From Ruminococcus sp. (GTDB lineage Bacteria; Bacillota_A; Clostridia; Oscillospirales; Ruminococcaceae): 64,000 bases of DNA. The DNA lies in contig NZ_JAEEMU010000047.1 in NCBI RefSeq assembly GCF_016283395.1, positions 1 to 64,000 of the forward strand, given 5' to 3'. The notes below the pieces were generated by a model. That model was not told the DNA's origin, made no database searches, and worked only from the letters and a program-made list of their open reading frames with translations. Below, piece after piece: positions 40,504 through 48,832 of this stretch. Each line of letters opens with the position of its first letter. The first letter of the stretch is position 1. Made by a program: the position numbers and the translations under genes.

Positions 40504-40771
40504 GACTGAGCTTATCAATTCTATAGCAGAGAAGGCTAAATGCACAAAGAAGGACGCTTCCGCAGCTCTTGAGGCTACTCTTTCAGCTATTCAGGAGACT
40601 CTCGAAAGCGGCAGCAAGGTTTGCCTTACAGGCTTCGGTACATTCGAGGTTCGTGAGAGAGGCGAAAAGACTTGCATCAATCCTAAGACAAAGGCTAAGA
40701 TGGTTTGCCCTCCATGCAAGGCACCTGCTTTCAAGGCTGGCAAGGGTCTTAAGGAAGCTATCAACAAGTAA
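40496..40771 (+). CDS. hup: HU-type DNA-binding protein with extra cysteines
   Basis: The 91 residues match HU: N-terminal helices (MTKTELINSIAEKAK, DASAALEATLSAIQE), the GFGTFEVRERGEK strand pair, the DNA arm with NPKTKAKM, and the AFKAGKGLKEAIN end. Five Cys are present, including the pair in VCPPCKAPAF at the base of the arm, where most HU proteins have none. HU compacts the nucleoid. It is coupled with mazG. Confidence 0.96.
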   Translation: MTKTELINSIAEKAKCTKKDASAALEATLSAIQETLESGSKVCLTGFGTFEVRERGEKTCINPKTKAKMVCPPCKAPAFKAGKGLKEAINK

Positions 40772-40780
40772 TTACAAAGA

Positions 40781-40806
40781 GGGACAGTTTACTGTCCCCC
40801 TTTTAT
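40781..40806 (+). terminator. Terminator after hup
   Basis: GGGACAGT-TT-ACTGTCCC is followed by CCTTTTATTT. Confidence 0.85.
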
Positions 40807-40834
40807 TTATCCATACAATACGGAAGGAGATATT

Positions 40835-41077
40835 ATGAGACTTGATAAATACCTCAAAGTTACAAGGCTTATAAAACGCCGCACAGTTGCCAATGAAGCC
40901 TGCGATGCCGAGAAGATAGTAGTCAACGGCAAGGCTGCAAGAGCTTCTTATGATGTAAAGGTGGGCGATATAATAGAGATAAATATGGGTACACGCCCGT
41001 TAAAGGTAAAGGTGCTAAACGTTACAGAACACGCTACAAAGGAAAATGCAGCAGATAATTATACGGTAATAGAATAA
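40835..41077 (+). CDS. rqcP: S4-domain RNA-binding protein (RqcP/YabO type)
   Basis: The 80 residues form one S4 domain: MRLDKYLKVTRLIKRRTVAN, DAEKIVVNGKAARASYDVK and VGDIIEINMG. The gene beside hup and mazG is the usual location of yabO, now named rqcP, which stabilises tRNA and helps poly-alanine tailing on stalled 60S-equivalent (50S) subunits. It has an AAGGAG site. Confidence 0.92.
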   Translation: MRLDKYLKVTRLIKRRTVANEACDAEKIVVNGKAARASYDVKVGDIIEINMGTRPLKVKVLNVTEHATKENAADNYTVIE

Positions 41078-41098
41078 GACAGCGCATTAATACATAGA

Positions 41099-41126
41099 AA
41101 AAAGGACGGATAATTCCGTCCTTTTT
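41099..41126. terminator. Bidirectional terminator between rqcP and the epimerase gene
   Basis: AAAAAGGACGGA-TAAT-TCCGTCCTTTTT lies between convergent genes and serves both. Confidence 0.88.
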
Positions 41127-42081
41127 ATTTCGTATTATGGATATCCCAGCGGAAATTTACAAACTTTCTCGCCTTTGTATTATCCAACAGATTATTATTC
41201 TCTACCTTTGAGAGGTCAAGGTAGCGATAATTCGTCTTTTCGTCCTTATTGGTGCTGAACATTCCTTTCAGCTTTGAAAACGTTCCTCCCGGCTGTTTCT
41301 GCATTACTGCGCCAAGACGATGATTTTCGCGCATGAATGTGATTATATCAGCCGCTGTAGTAGGTAGCTTGTCGCCTACATTGTATGCTCCGTTATATGT
41401 TGTATTGTCTGCATTCTTTGTATAACAAAGTATAAAATCAACAAGATTATGTATACAGCACATCTGAAATCCATACTGTCCCTGTCCGTAAACGAAGTAG
41501 GAACCGTCCTTAGGATCTGTTATCTTGGACATAAGATTATCTGTAAAATTAAGCGTATATACAGGTGAAAAGCGTATGATACAGCATATCTTTTCACTAT
41601 GGTGAGTCCACTCACTGTAAAGAGCCTTTTCGGATTTATACTTCATTACACCATAATTCGTGATAGGCTTCAGATCGCTGTCCTCACGGATAGGCTCTCG
41701 CGTCTTGGGAAACTGATATACCTGATCGGTACTGAGCAGCATCACCTTATTTACGCTTTCTTCTGTAAATGCATAACGATAGATAAACTTATCAACTGAT
41801 GCACTCTCGTTCATCTGCTCGTCTGATATAATAGGTCCAAGATCGTTATCTACAGTACAGCCTGCAAAAATAACAATGTCAATTTTATTTTTTTCAAACA
41901 CCTCAGCTATAGCATTCTTATCTGTAGGTGAACATATTACTGATGAATAGTGAAGCTTCCCTTCGTTATAACCTGATTCCTCTCTGTCAATAGCTATGAC
42001 CTCAAAGCCTTTCTTGAGGAGTCCTGAGCAAATGTGCTGCCCTATTAGTCCACATCCGCCTGTTACCAGTACTTTCTCCAT
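41125..42081 (-). CDS. NAD-dependent epimerase/dehydratase (extended SDR)
   Basis: The 318 residues start with the Rossmann motif VTGGCGLIGQHICSGLL (G-x-x-G-x-x-G). The catalytic region holds LLSTDQVYQF and the YGVMKYKSEKAL motif, Y-x-x-x-K. Substrates of this family are nucleotide sugars. I chose ATG 42081 because AGGAGG lies 8 bases upstream; an in-frame start at 42087 lacks that spacing. The C-terminal half is less typical. No partner sugar gene is adjacent. Confidence 0.88.
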   Translation of the reverse strand: MEKVLVTGGCGLIGQHICSGLLKKGFEVIAIDREESGYNEGKLHYSSVICSPTDKNAIAEVFEKNKIDIVIFAGCTVDNDLGPIISDEQMNESASVDKFIYRYAFTEESVNKVMLLSTDQVYQFPKTREPIREDSDLKPITNYGVMKYKSEKALYSEWTHHSEKICCIIRFSPVYTLNFTDNLMSKITDPKDGSYFVYGQGQYGFQMCCIHNLVDFILCYTKNADNTTYNGAYNVGDKLPTTAADIITFMRENHRLGAVMQKQPGGTFSKLKGMFSTNKDEKTNYRYLDLSKVENNNLLDNTKARKFVNFRWDIHNTK

Positions 42082-42221
42082 GATCATAGCCTCCTTTCTC
42101 CAACTTAAATAATATCTTATTTATCCTCTGAATTAAAACATCATATTCCTAAAATTAACTTATTATCCTATTTTTCTACGTTTACTTAGCTTTCCGCAAC
42201 TCTATTCGCCCCGTATACGGC

Positions 42222-43631
42222 TCAGTCTACATCTGCCGGATCGGGATCAGAATTGATTTTTTCAAGATACTTGTCAACTGTTGCATTAATAGACTCATAA
42301 GTCTCGTTCCACGGTGTACCTCTTGCGGTAAGCCTAAGTGAATCATTAAGAAGATTTCCGCAGTCCTGAGAAACGCCCCTTGAGATATCTATAGTAGGGT
42401 TATCCTCTGCGAGCTCCTGCATACTATCTTTCATATCAAGCATTTCCTGAGTCCAGCCGTAGTCATCTTTGAACTGCTGGTCTGCTATCTCTTTCGTTTT
42501 CGGATCAAGATGAACAAATCTCTTGCAGTCAAGGTATCTGGCTACACCCTCAGGGTTTGAACCGCCGCTTACAAACATATACGATTCCAGTCCGGTAGGT
42601 ACATAGTACTCATCTGCCTCGGGGTCCTTTGGCATCGGCACAAAGAATACGTCTTCGCCGTATTTTGCAGTCCATTTGTCCTTTTCCATGTAGAAATCGT
42701 ACAGACCGATAGGGTAAAACAGCGTTTTTCCTTCGCCTATGTATGCAGGCTTGGTATCCCAGCCGAAATCTCCGACACCTATAGCGATACAGTTCTTCTG
42801 GTACAGATCGTATATCCAGTTCTGGACGCGCTCCATACTCGGGTCGCTGAGATTGTTTACAAGCTTGCCGTCCTCAAGACCTACAGGCGGTACGCCAATG
42901 GTATTCATAAGACCAAACTCAAACCACCAGCCGTCTATGCCGTATTTCTGATTGTCGGTATCTACAAACTTCTCAAGCATATCCTGGAAGGTATCCCATG
43001 TCCACTCGCCTCTTGCGTAAAGATCAGCGGGATCCTCAAGACCTGCTTCTGCTACGGTCTTTTTGTTATACACTACAGCTACAGTATCTCCCGTAGCCTG
43101 AACTCCTGCCATATAATGTTTTCTGTTCCACAGGAACTGGTCGTTGACGTCTTTAACGTCCTCCCAGAGAGGAGAATCAAAGTCAATATAGTCATCTGCG
43201 GGTACGAACATATTCTTTATCGCACCTCTTGGGAAAGCGTCCAGATTACCTCCATAGAAGAAATCTATGCCCTCACCTGAGCTCATATACTCTGTAAGTT
43301 TCTCATACCTGTCCTCATAGGTACAGCTGTAGTATTTGACACTTCCGCCGTATCTCTCCTGAAATACCGCAAGGTCAATAGGTACATTCTTGCCTGTACC
43401 GTCGGGATTGATGTCCCAGTCAGAGAGCCACTTTATTTCTCCGTTTTCAAGCTTATCGCCTGTAAGAAGCTCAGATTTTTCCGCATTCTGACGTATTTCG
43501 TTTCTCAGATCAGAGTCCAGCTCCTTGGCATTGCCCGTCGACTTTTCGTCTTTCTTGCTGCTGCAAGCAAGGAAAGACATCGACATTGCAGCTATAAGCA
43601 ATGCTGAAATGAAATATCTTACTCTTTTCAT
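42222..43631 (-). CDS. Extracellular solute-binding lipoprotein (family 1), without adjacent permeases
   Basis: The 469 residues have a lipoprotein signal (FLACSSKKDEK, lipidation Cys at about 23). The mature protein shows family 1 ligand-binding features: EKLTEYMSSGEGIDFFYGG, HYMAGVQATGDTVAVVYNK, EWTWDTFQDMLEKF and TGLESYMFVSGGSNPEGV. It probably binds an oligosaccharide. No permease or ATPase gene lies nearby, so it is an orphan component or pairs with genes elsewhere. I chose ATG 43631 for its AAGGAG site over the in-frame TTG at 43637. Confidence 0.9.
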   Translation of the reverse strand: MKRVRYFISALLIAAMSMSFLACSSKKDEKSTGNAKELDSDLRNEIRQNAEKSELLTGDKLENGEIKWLSDWDINPDGTGKNVPIDLAVFQERYGGSVKYYSCTYEDRYEKLTEYMSSGEGIDFFYGGNLDAFPRGAIKNMFVPADDYIDFDSPLWEDVKDVNDQFLWNRKHYMAGVQATGDTVAVVYNKKTVAEAGLEDPADLYARGEWTWDTFQDMLEKFVDTDNQKYGIDGWWFEFGLMNTIGVPPVGLEDGKLVNNLSDPSMERVQNWIYDLYQKNCIAIGVGDFGWDTKPAYIGEGKTLFYPIGLYDFYMEKDKWTAKYGEDVFFVPMPKDPEADEYYVPTGLESYMFVSGGSNPEGVARYLDCKRFVHLDPKTKEIADQQFKDDYGWTQEMLDMKDSMQELAEDNPTIDISRGVSQDCGNLLNDSLRLTARGTPWNETYESINATVDKYLEKINSDPDPADVD

Positions 43632-43695
43632 CCTCAAACTCCTTTTAATATCGCCCTGTTATTACCCGATAATTTATACTCTTTCACCTTACCTA

Positions 43696-43725
43696 ATTAT
43701 ATCACTTTGTCTTGGTTTATGTCAA
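43696..43725 (-). promoter_or_regulatory. Promoter of the solute-binding protein gene
   Basis: Minus-strand TTGACA (43720-43725), 18 bases, TATAAT (43696-43701). Confidence 0.8.
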
Positions 43726-43818
43726 TATAAAAATTTCATAGACTTTTAACACTTTTATAGTTAATTGTTCACATATTGTTTAATTATACTGTGATATATT
43801 TCGGCTATATGCACATAA

Positions 43819-44490
43819 TTATCTGCCGCAGGTGTTCCCGGCTGCTCTGAAAGCACAGCTTTCGCGCATATTACAGACCGCACATCCGCGCTTGCCGCGC
43901 TCTATCTTTGTTTCGGATATGCCTATTATTGCTGTAACCGATTTTGACGGGATCAGCAGGGAGCTTTCAGTCACTGTAAGACCTATCCTTCTCTGAGCGT
44001 TAAGGGCGATAAGAAAACTTCTCTGTAATGAGATAGGAAGATCACCGTATCCTGGACTGAAACGCCATGTTCTGTATGGGTATTCGTGTTTTGAAAATAT
44101 CTCCTGCTCAGCGCGGTCACAGACCTGTTCAACGGCTGCACTGCATAGACAGTCAATGGCAAGTGACTCAGCCATATCTGTAACAGCAGCCTGTCGGATA
44201 AGCTTATCCGCTTCCTGAGAAAGAGTTGCCGCAAGCATTATTGCACGGGTACATCCGCTAAGATGTCTTTTTATATCTTCTCCCGTAAGTGGTTCAGACA
44301 TTGCTCCGAGTATCACTCCGTCGTCAGTGTTATCAACAGAGGTCTCAAGATACACATATTTAGGCCTTACACGCTGACGCACAAGCCTTTCACAGCGTTC
44401 AAGCATTTCAGATATGGTATCTGTAGGAGCACCCTTGATCCCCATATACCGTGCGGCTTCCGATATGGATATGGGGTCAAGCTCTATCAT
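43819..44490 (-). CDS. MetH activation-domain-like protein (vitamin B12-dependent methionine synthase, split)
   Basis: The 223 residues resemble the C-terminal adenosylmethionine-dependent reactivation domain of MetH, here as a separate gene. Visible are RLVRQRVRPKYVYLE, the helical domain with DMAESLAIDCLCSAAVEQVCD, RFSPGYGDLPISLQR and LIPSKSVTAIIGIS. A Cys-rich tail (RGCAVCNMRESCAFR) suggests a metal or Fe-S site. It overlaps metF by 4 bases, fitting a role in methionine synthesis. Confidence 0.88.
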   Translation of the reverse strand: MIELDPISISEAARYMGIKGAPTDTISEMLERCERLVRQRVRPKYVYLETSVDNTDDGVILGAMSEPLTGEDIKRHLSGCTRAIMLAATLSQEADKLIRQAAVTDMAESLAIDCLCSAAVEQVCDRAEQEIFSKHEYPYRTWRFSPGYGDLPISLQRSFLIALNAQRRIGLTVTESSLLIPSKSVTAIIGISETKIERGKRGCAVCNMRESCAFRAAGNTCGR

Positions 44491-45347
44491 GTTTTTATGA
44501 TGCCCGAAACAGCTTCGCTTATCTTACGGGCAACATAAGGATTGTTCATGGTATAAAGATGTATTCCGTCTACTCCGCTTGCCACAAGATCAACTATCTG
44601 GTTTACCGCATAGGCTATGCCTGCATCGCGGAGGGCTTCGGGATTATGCTCGTATTTAGTCATTATACGCACGAATTTGCTGGGCAGACTTGCTCCGCAG
44701 GTAGTTACCATGCGCTCGATCTGCCTTTTATTTACAACAGGCATTATTCCTGCTTCTATCGGTATATTTATTCCTGCAATAGCTGCCTTTTCGCGGAATT
44801 CATAGAAATTGTCATTGTCAAAGAAAAGCTGTGTTATAAGGTGGTCTGCACCTGCTTCCACCTTTTTCCTTAGATTGATTATATCATCAACAAGACTATC
44901 CGCATCGGGGTGACACTCAGGGTAGCAGGCTCCTGCAATGTCGAAATCTCCCTTTGACTTTATGTAGGTGATAAGGTCGCTTGCATAGCTGAAATCATTT
45001 ACAGGCGGTATCTCAGGGTTTATATCGCCTCTCAGAGCAAGTATATTCTCGATGCCGCGTTCTTTTGCCTCATCAAGTGCAGCATCTATCTCGCTTTTAG
45101 TGAAATTGATACAGGGCAGATGAAGCATTGGTGTTATGCCGCTTTCCTTTATCTTTGAAGCTATTTCAAGCGCGTAACGGCTGTTGCCACTTCCGCCTGC
45201 ACCAAAGGTAACACTTATGAAATCAGGATGAAGATCGTTGAGTTCATCAAGTGTACTGTATATTACATCAACAGGACTTGTTTTCTTAGGAGGGAATACC
45301 TCAAATGAAAACACGGTCTTATCTTTAAAAAGCTCTTTGATATGCAT
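44487..45347 (-). CDS. metF: Methylenetetrahydrofolate reductase
   Basis: MetF reduces 5,10-methylene-THF to 5-methyl-THF for methionine synthase. The 286 residues are full length. Family motifs include FSFEVFPPKKTSPVD at the N-terminus, DFISVTFGAGGSG, LALRGDINPE, GACYPECHPDAD and LITQLFFDNDNFYEF. It is upstream of the MetH activation gene with a 4-base overlap and 12 bases after ung, so it is one unit with ung. Confidence 0.97.
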   Translation of the reverse strand: MHIKELFKDKTVFSFEVFPPKKTSPVDVIYSTLDELNDLHPDFISVTFGAGGSGNSRYALEIASKIKESGITPMLHLPCINFTKSEIDAALDEAKERGIENILALRGDINPEIPPVNDFSYASDLITYIKSKGDFDIAGACYPECHPDADSLVDDIINLRKKVEAGADHLITQLFFDNDNFYEFREKAAIAGINIPIEAGIMPVVNKRQIERMVTTCGASLPSKFVRIMTKYEHNPEALRDAGIAYAVNQIVDLVASGVDGIHLYTMNNPYVARKISEAVSGIIKT

Positions 45348-45359
45348 ATATATCCTCCG

Positions 45360-46031
45360 TTATTCTATTGACCAGTCTATCTCTCCCAGACCTTTTTCAC
45401 GAAGAAAATTATTCGCCTTTGAGAAATGCCTGCATCCGAAAAATCCGTTATACGCCGAAAGCGGACTTGGGTGGGCTGCCTTTAATACAAGGTGTGCAGG
45501 ATTTGTTATGTACTGCTGTTTTGTCTTGGCATCGCCGCCCCAGAGCATGAACACCATAGGCTTTTCACGCTGATTAAGAAGCTGTATAACATCGGTTGTG
45601 AAGTTCTCCCAGCCTATGCCGTGGTGACTTCTTGCCTGATTTGCGCGTACCGTAAGTACGGAATTGAGCAAAAGCACTCCCTCTTTCGCCCACTTTGTCA
45701 GCTCACCATGCTTGCCTAAGTTGTCTATGCCCACATCTTCCCTTATCTCCTTGAAAATATTGATAAGCGACGGCGGCGGAGCTATTCCCTTTCGTACCGA
45801 GAAGCTCAGTCCGTGAGCCTGTCCCTCGCCGTGATATGGATCCTGTCCGATTATAACACACCTTACATCTTCATAAGATGTATACTTCAGAGCGTTGAAA
45901 ATATCGTACATACCAGGGAAAATACGCTGAGTCCTATACTCGTTTATAAGCGTCTGCCTGAGTTTCAGGTAGTAATCCTTGGTGAATTCATTTTTCAGAA
46001 GCTCGTCCCAATCGTTATTAAAGCTTATCAT
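45360..46031 (-). CDS. ung: Uracil-DNA glycosylase, family 1
   Basis: Ung removes uracil from DNA. The 223 residues are full length. The catalytic water-activating loop is VIIGQDPYHGEGQAHGLSF, with GQDPYH at about 61-66, and the DNA-intercalation loop is AHPSPLSAYNGFFGC with the catalytic His. The MVFMLWGGDAKTK strand is also typical. It starts the ung-metF unit. Confidence 0.97.
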   Translation of the reverse strand: MISFNNDWDELLKNEFTKDYYLKLRQTLINEYRTQRIFPGMYDIFNALKYTSYEDVRCVIIGQDPYHGEGQAHGLSFSVRKGIAPPPSLINIFKEIREDVGIDNLGKHGELTKWAKEGVLLLNSVLTVRANQARSHHGIGWENFTTDVIQLLNQREKPMVFMLWGGDAKTKQQYITNPAHLVLKAAHPSPLSAYNGFFGCRHFSKANNFLREKGLGEIDWSIE

Positions 46032-46093
46032 ACTGCCTCCATATGCGTTGTATTAAAACAGGGGACGGCAATTGAGCCGCCCCCCTCTTCTCA

Positions 46094-46597
46094 TTAATTG
46101 AAAACTGTATCCTCATAATACTTGAACTTTACAAGGGTATTGCGCCTGTATGTAAGTGAACCCTGCTGATTGAACGGCACTTTGTCATATGCCTCCGCAG
46201 AACACTCGATCTTCAGCTTCTGACCTTTTCTCGTAACAAAGATAAGTTCATAATATTCATCGACAAGCTTTACCTGTCCTGTACTCTCAATGATCCTCAT
46301 ACGGTCATCGCTCTTTCTTATAAGAGTAGCCATTTCGACAATAGGCTCAGATGTACGCTTCTGCTGTGCAAACTCGTCATTCTGACCACCTCTTCTGTCG
46401 TGCTGCTGAGGTGCTCTGTTCGCAGGAGCAGATTTCACAGGCATATCTCCGTCGTCATAGTCATCAGAACGCTCCTCAAGGAATAATGAAAGAAAACGTC
46501 TGAATGCACTTTTTCCGCTGAATAAAAGTATTATAAGTATAAGTACAACAACGATAGCGGCAAGTAAGATCAAAAGATTTCTCATCTGTTGTGTCAT
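46094..46597 (-). CDS. Membrane-anchored hypothetical protein
   Basis: The 167 residues have one N-terminal helix (about 8-26, LLILLAAIVVVLILIILLF), a charged linker with RAPQQHDRRGG, and a small beta-rich C-terminal domain (about 90-165, RMIESTGQVKLVDEYYELIF and KIECSAEAYDKVPF). The topology predicts the C-terminal domain is cytosolic or extracytoplasmic; the sequence does not decide. The family is not recognised. It has a strong upstream promoter. Confidence 0.75.
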   Translation of the reverse strand: MTQQMRNLLILLAAIVVVLILIILLFSGKSAFRRFLSLFLEERSDDYDDGDMPVKSAPANRAPQQHDRRGGQNDEFAQQKRTSEPIVEMATLIRKSDDRMRIIESTGQVKLVDEYYELIFVTRKGQKLKIECSAEAYDKVPFNQQGSLTYRRNTLVKFKYYEDTVFN

Positions 46598-46977
46598 TTA
46601 TTTTTCAGGCGCACTGCGCCTCTCCTTTCAGTTTCAACGTATCCGTCCGTTTCTTTATATTTCCGAACCGATACAAAATAGTCCATTTCTATTATAATAT
46701 ATTTTTTCATACTTTGCAAGTTTTATTTGCAAATTTCTTTAAAATATGTTTCATCACTTTTTGCGTTCATTTACAGTTTAATAACGAGTTTATGAGCAAC
46801 CATTGATTTTTACGCTAACTATATTAGTATAAACGAATCGGCAACGTATTTTCAGACATACAAACAAATGGGAAGTAACCATATATCGTTGTTTTCGGCG
46901 CATTACACGTAAGCTTGCTTTTACGCCCGTGAAATGATATAATATATCCGTACTTCTTTTAAGATTGGAGAATATTT
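46598..46977. other. 380-base divergent intergenic region
   Basis: On the minus strand TTGCAA (46714-46719), 17 bases, TATAAT (46691-46696) forms the promoter of the 46094-46597 gene. On the plus strand a weak TATAAT near 46937 precedes ttcA. The rest shows no gene; a short GTAAGCTTGCTTTTAC palindrome lies at about 46909-46924. Confidence 0.65.
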
Positions 46978-47724
46978 ATGCAGAAAATTCTTGGATATAT
47001 GCGAAAAGCCATACAGAATTACGGGCTCATCTCCGATGGTGACCGCGTACTTGTGGGGGTTTCGGGCGGAAAGGACAGTCTTGTACTTATGCAGGGACTG
47101 CATTTCCTGCGAAAATTCATCGGTATTGACTACGAGATAGTGGCTGTTACCCTTGATATGGGATTTACCAATGATACTATGGATTTTTCGCCAATTTCTC
47201 AGCTTTGTGAAAAAGAGGGCATTGAGTATCATGTAATAAAAACTCAGATCGCTGAGATAGTTTTCGATGTTCGCAAAGAACCAAGTCCGTGCAGTCTTTG
47301 CGCGCGAATGAGGCGCGGTGCGCTCCACGATGCTGCTAATGATCTCGGCTGCAATAAAGTCGCGCTCGGTCACAACTACGATGACGCGGTCGAGACATTT
47401 GTTATGAATTTGTTCACCGAGGGACGTATCGGCTGCTTTTCGCCGAGTACTTACCTTACACATAAGAAAGTCACGGTTATCCGTCCGCTTGTACTTGCTC
47501 CCGAAAAGGAAATTCGCCGAGCAGCAAGACGTATTGAGCTGCCCGTAGTCAAGTCCGTCTGTCCTGCGGACGGTCATACAAATCGACAGAAAACAAAGGA
47601 CTTCCTTGCAGAAATGGAGCGAAACGACCACGGCTTCAAGGACAGGCTTTTCGGTGCAATGCAGCGTGCAAACATCGACGGCTGGGGCGGTATCAACTGG
47701 ACCCCGCCAAATAAAAAAGATTAA
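46978..47724 (+). CDS. ttcA: tRNA 2-thiocytidine biosynthesis protein
   Basis: TtcA thiolates C32 in tRNA. The 248 residues are full length. The PP-loop is VLVGVSGGKDSLVLMQGL (SGGKDS at about 30-35), the Fe-S ligands are in PSPCSLCARMRRGALH and SVCPADGHTNRQKTKDF, and the adenylation motif LGHNYDDAVETF is present. The gene stands alone, ending at the terminator at 47730-47755. Confidence 0.93.
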   Translation: MQKILGYMRKAIQNYGLISDGDRVLVGVSGGKDSLVLMQGLHFLRKFIGIDYEIVAVTLDMGFTNDTMDFSPISQLCEKEGIEYHVIKTQIAEIVFDVRKEPSPCSLCARMRRGALHDAANDLGCNKVALGHNYDDAVETFVMNLFTEGRIGCFSPSTYLTHKKVTVIRPLVLAPEKEIRRAARRIELPVVKSVCPADGHTNRQKTKDFLAEMERNDHGFKDRLFGAMQRANIDGWGGINWTPPNKKD

Positions 47725-47729
47725 AATAA

Positions 47730-47755
47730 AAAGGCTCTCCAAATGGAGAGCCTTT
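47730..47755 (+). terminator. Terminator of ttcA
   Basis: AAAGGCTCTCC-AAAT-GGAGAGCCTTT, with a short A run on one side and T on the other, lies between convergent ttcA and scaE and may serve both. Confidence 0.85.
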
Positions 47756-47787
47756 AATAATTCATTTAGAATTACGGACTAATTTAA

Positions 47788-48723
47788 TTAGTCTTCCTTC
47801 TTTCTAAGAGCGAATGCTGTACCTACAGCGATTGCAAGACCTGCAACTGCTACGCCAGCACCTGCAACACCTGTCTTAGGTGAGTCGTTCTTCTTTGTTG
47901 TAGCCTTAGCTGTTGTTGTAGCCTTAGCTGTTGTCTTCTTAGTTGTTGAACCAGCAGCTGTTGATGTAGAAGTTGTAGATGAAGAGCTTGAAGATGATGA
48001 TGTTGTTGGAGGTGTTGTAGTTGTTGTAGTTGTAGTAGTTGTTGTTGTTGTTGTAGTTGTTGTTGTAGTTGTTGTTGTAGATGATGATGTAGGAGCTTCT
48101 ATTGCAATGTAGCCCTGCTCAATACCCTTAGTAAATACCCAAGCCTGCATGAGCTGACCTTCAGCATCCTTATCACCGTTTGTGAAGAGGTCTTCAGCTG
48201 TTGGCTTACTCTTGTATGCGATTTCGATTGGGAACTTGTCGCCTTCCTTAACATCAGAAGGAAGTGTGAGCTGGAATGTCCAGAGAACGCCGTCCTTACC
48301 AGCATCTGTTGAAGCAGCTGTTGCTACAAAGAAGCCGTTTGCGCCGTCACCCTGCTGCTCCTGTGAGAGTCTCTTACCAGCAGCGCCGAGCTCAGCATAG
48401 AATCCATCTTCCTCAACAACCTTGAGTCTGCTGTCGAACTGGATGTGGAGACCTGTTGGAGCGTACTTACCGTCAGCACCAGAAACCTTAAGTTCGATTG
48501 TACGTGTTGGGTTAGCCTTAGCCTCAGCAAGAGAAATTGTCTCCTGTGTGAGTGAAAGTGTAGGCTTTGTAGCAGCCTTGCTTGGATCAAGACCGTTTAA
48601 AGCATATTCCTGACCAGCAGCAGGACCTGCAGCGAATGCAGAAACAGCAGAAGCTGAAAGTGCTACAGCAGAAACAGCGAGTGCAGCGAAAGCACTCTTT
48701 AAAGTATTCTTCTTCATTGTCAT
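47788..48723 (-). CDS. scaE: ScaE: wall-anchored single-cohesin scaffoldin
   Basis: The 311 residues have a signal peptide (cut near 33), one cohesin (about 34-205), a long Thr/Ser linker with an unbroken run of about 26 Thr, then Lys/Ala/Thr repeats and a sorting signal: SPKTG near residue 280, a hydrophobic helix and RKKED. This is the sortase pattern (LPxTG variant). ScaE anchors the complex by binding the X-dockerins of ScaB and CttA in R. flavefaciens. It is the last gene of the cluster. A start six bases downstream (48717) is possible. Confidence 0.95.
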   Translation of the reverse strand: MTMKKNTLKSAFAALAVSAVALSASAVSAFAAGPAAGQEYALNGLDPSKAATKPTLSLTQETISLAEAKANPTRTIELKVSGADGKYAPTGLHIQFDSRLKVVEEDGFYAELGAAGKRLSQEQQGDGANGFFVATAASTDAGKDGVLWTFQLTLPSDVKEGDKFPIEIAYKSKPTAEDLFTNGDKDAEGQLMQAWVFTKGIEQGYIAIEAPTSSSTTTTTTTTTTTTTTTTTTTTTTPPTTSSSSSSSSTTSTSTAAGSTTKKTTAKATTTAKATTKKNDSPKTGVAGAGVAVAGLAIAVGTAFALRKKED

Positions 48724-48763
48724 TATTCCTTTCAGAAAATTTTGAATTATATATGTTAATCCG

Positions 48764-48780
48764 CCGCCGCAAAGCGGCGG
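48764..48780. terminator. GC-rich hairpin between cttA and scaE
   Basis: CCGCCGC-AAA-GCGGCGG is a perfect stem with no U-run after it on the minus strand. It may be a partial terminator or an RNA processing or stability stem that sets the cttA to scaE ratio (inference). Confidence 0.6.
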
Positions 48781-48832
48781 ATCACACTCTTTTATTTTTT
48801 ACGTCTTATCTTTTAATGTCTTAAACAACCGC

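Noticed and set aside
46921..47742. 273-codon minus frame opposite ttcA
   Set aside because: Antisense shadow; ttcA has all catalytic motifs.
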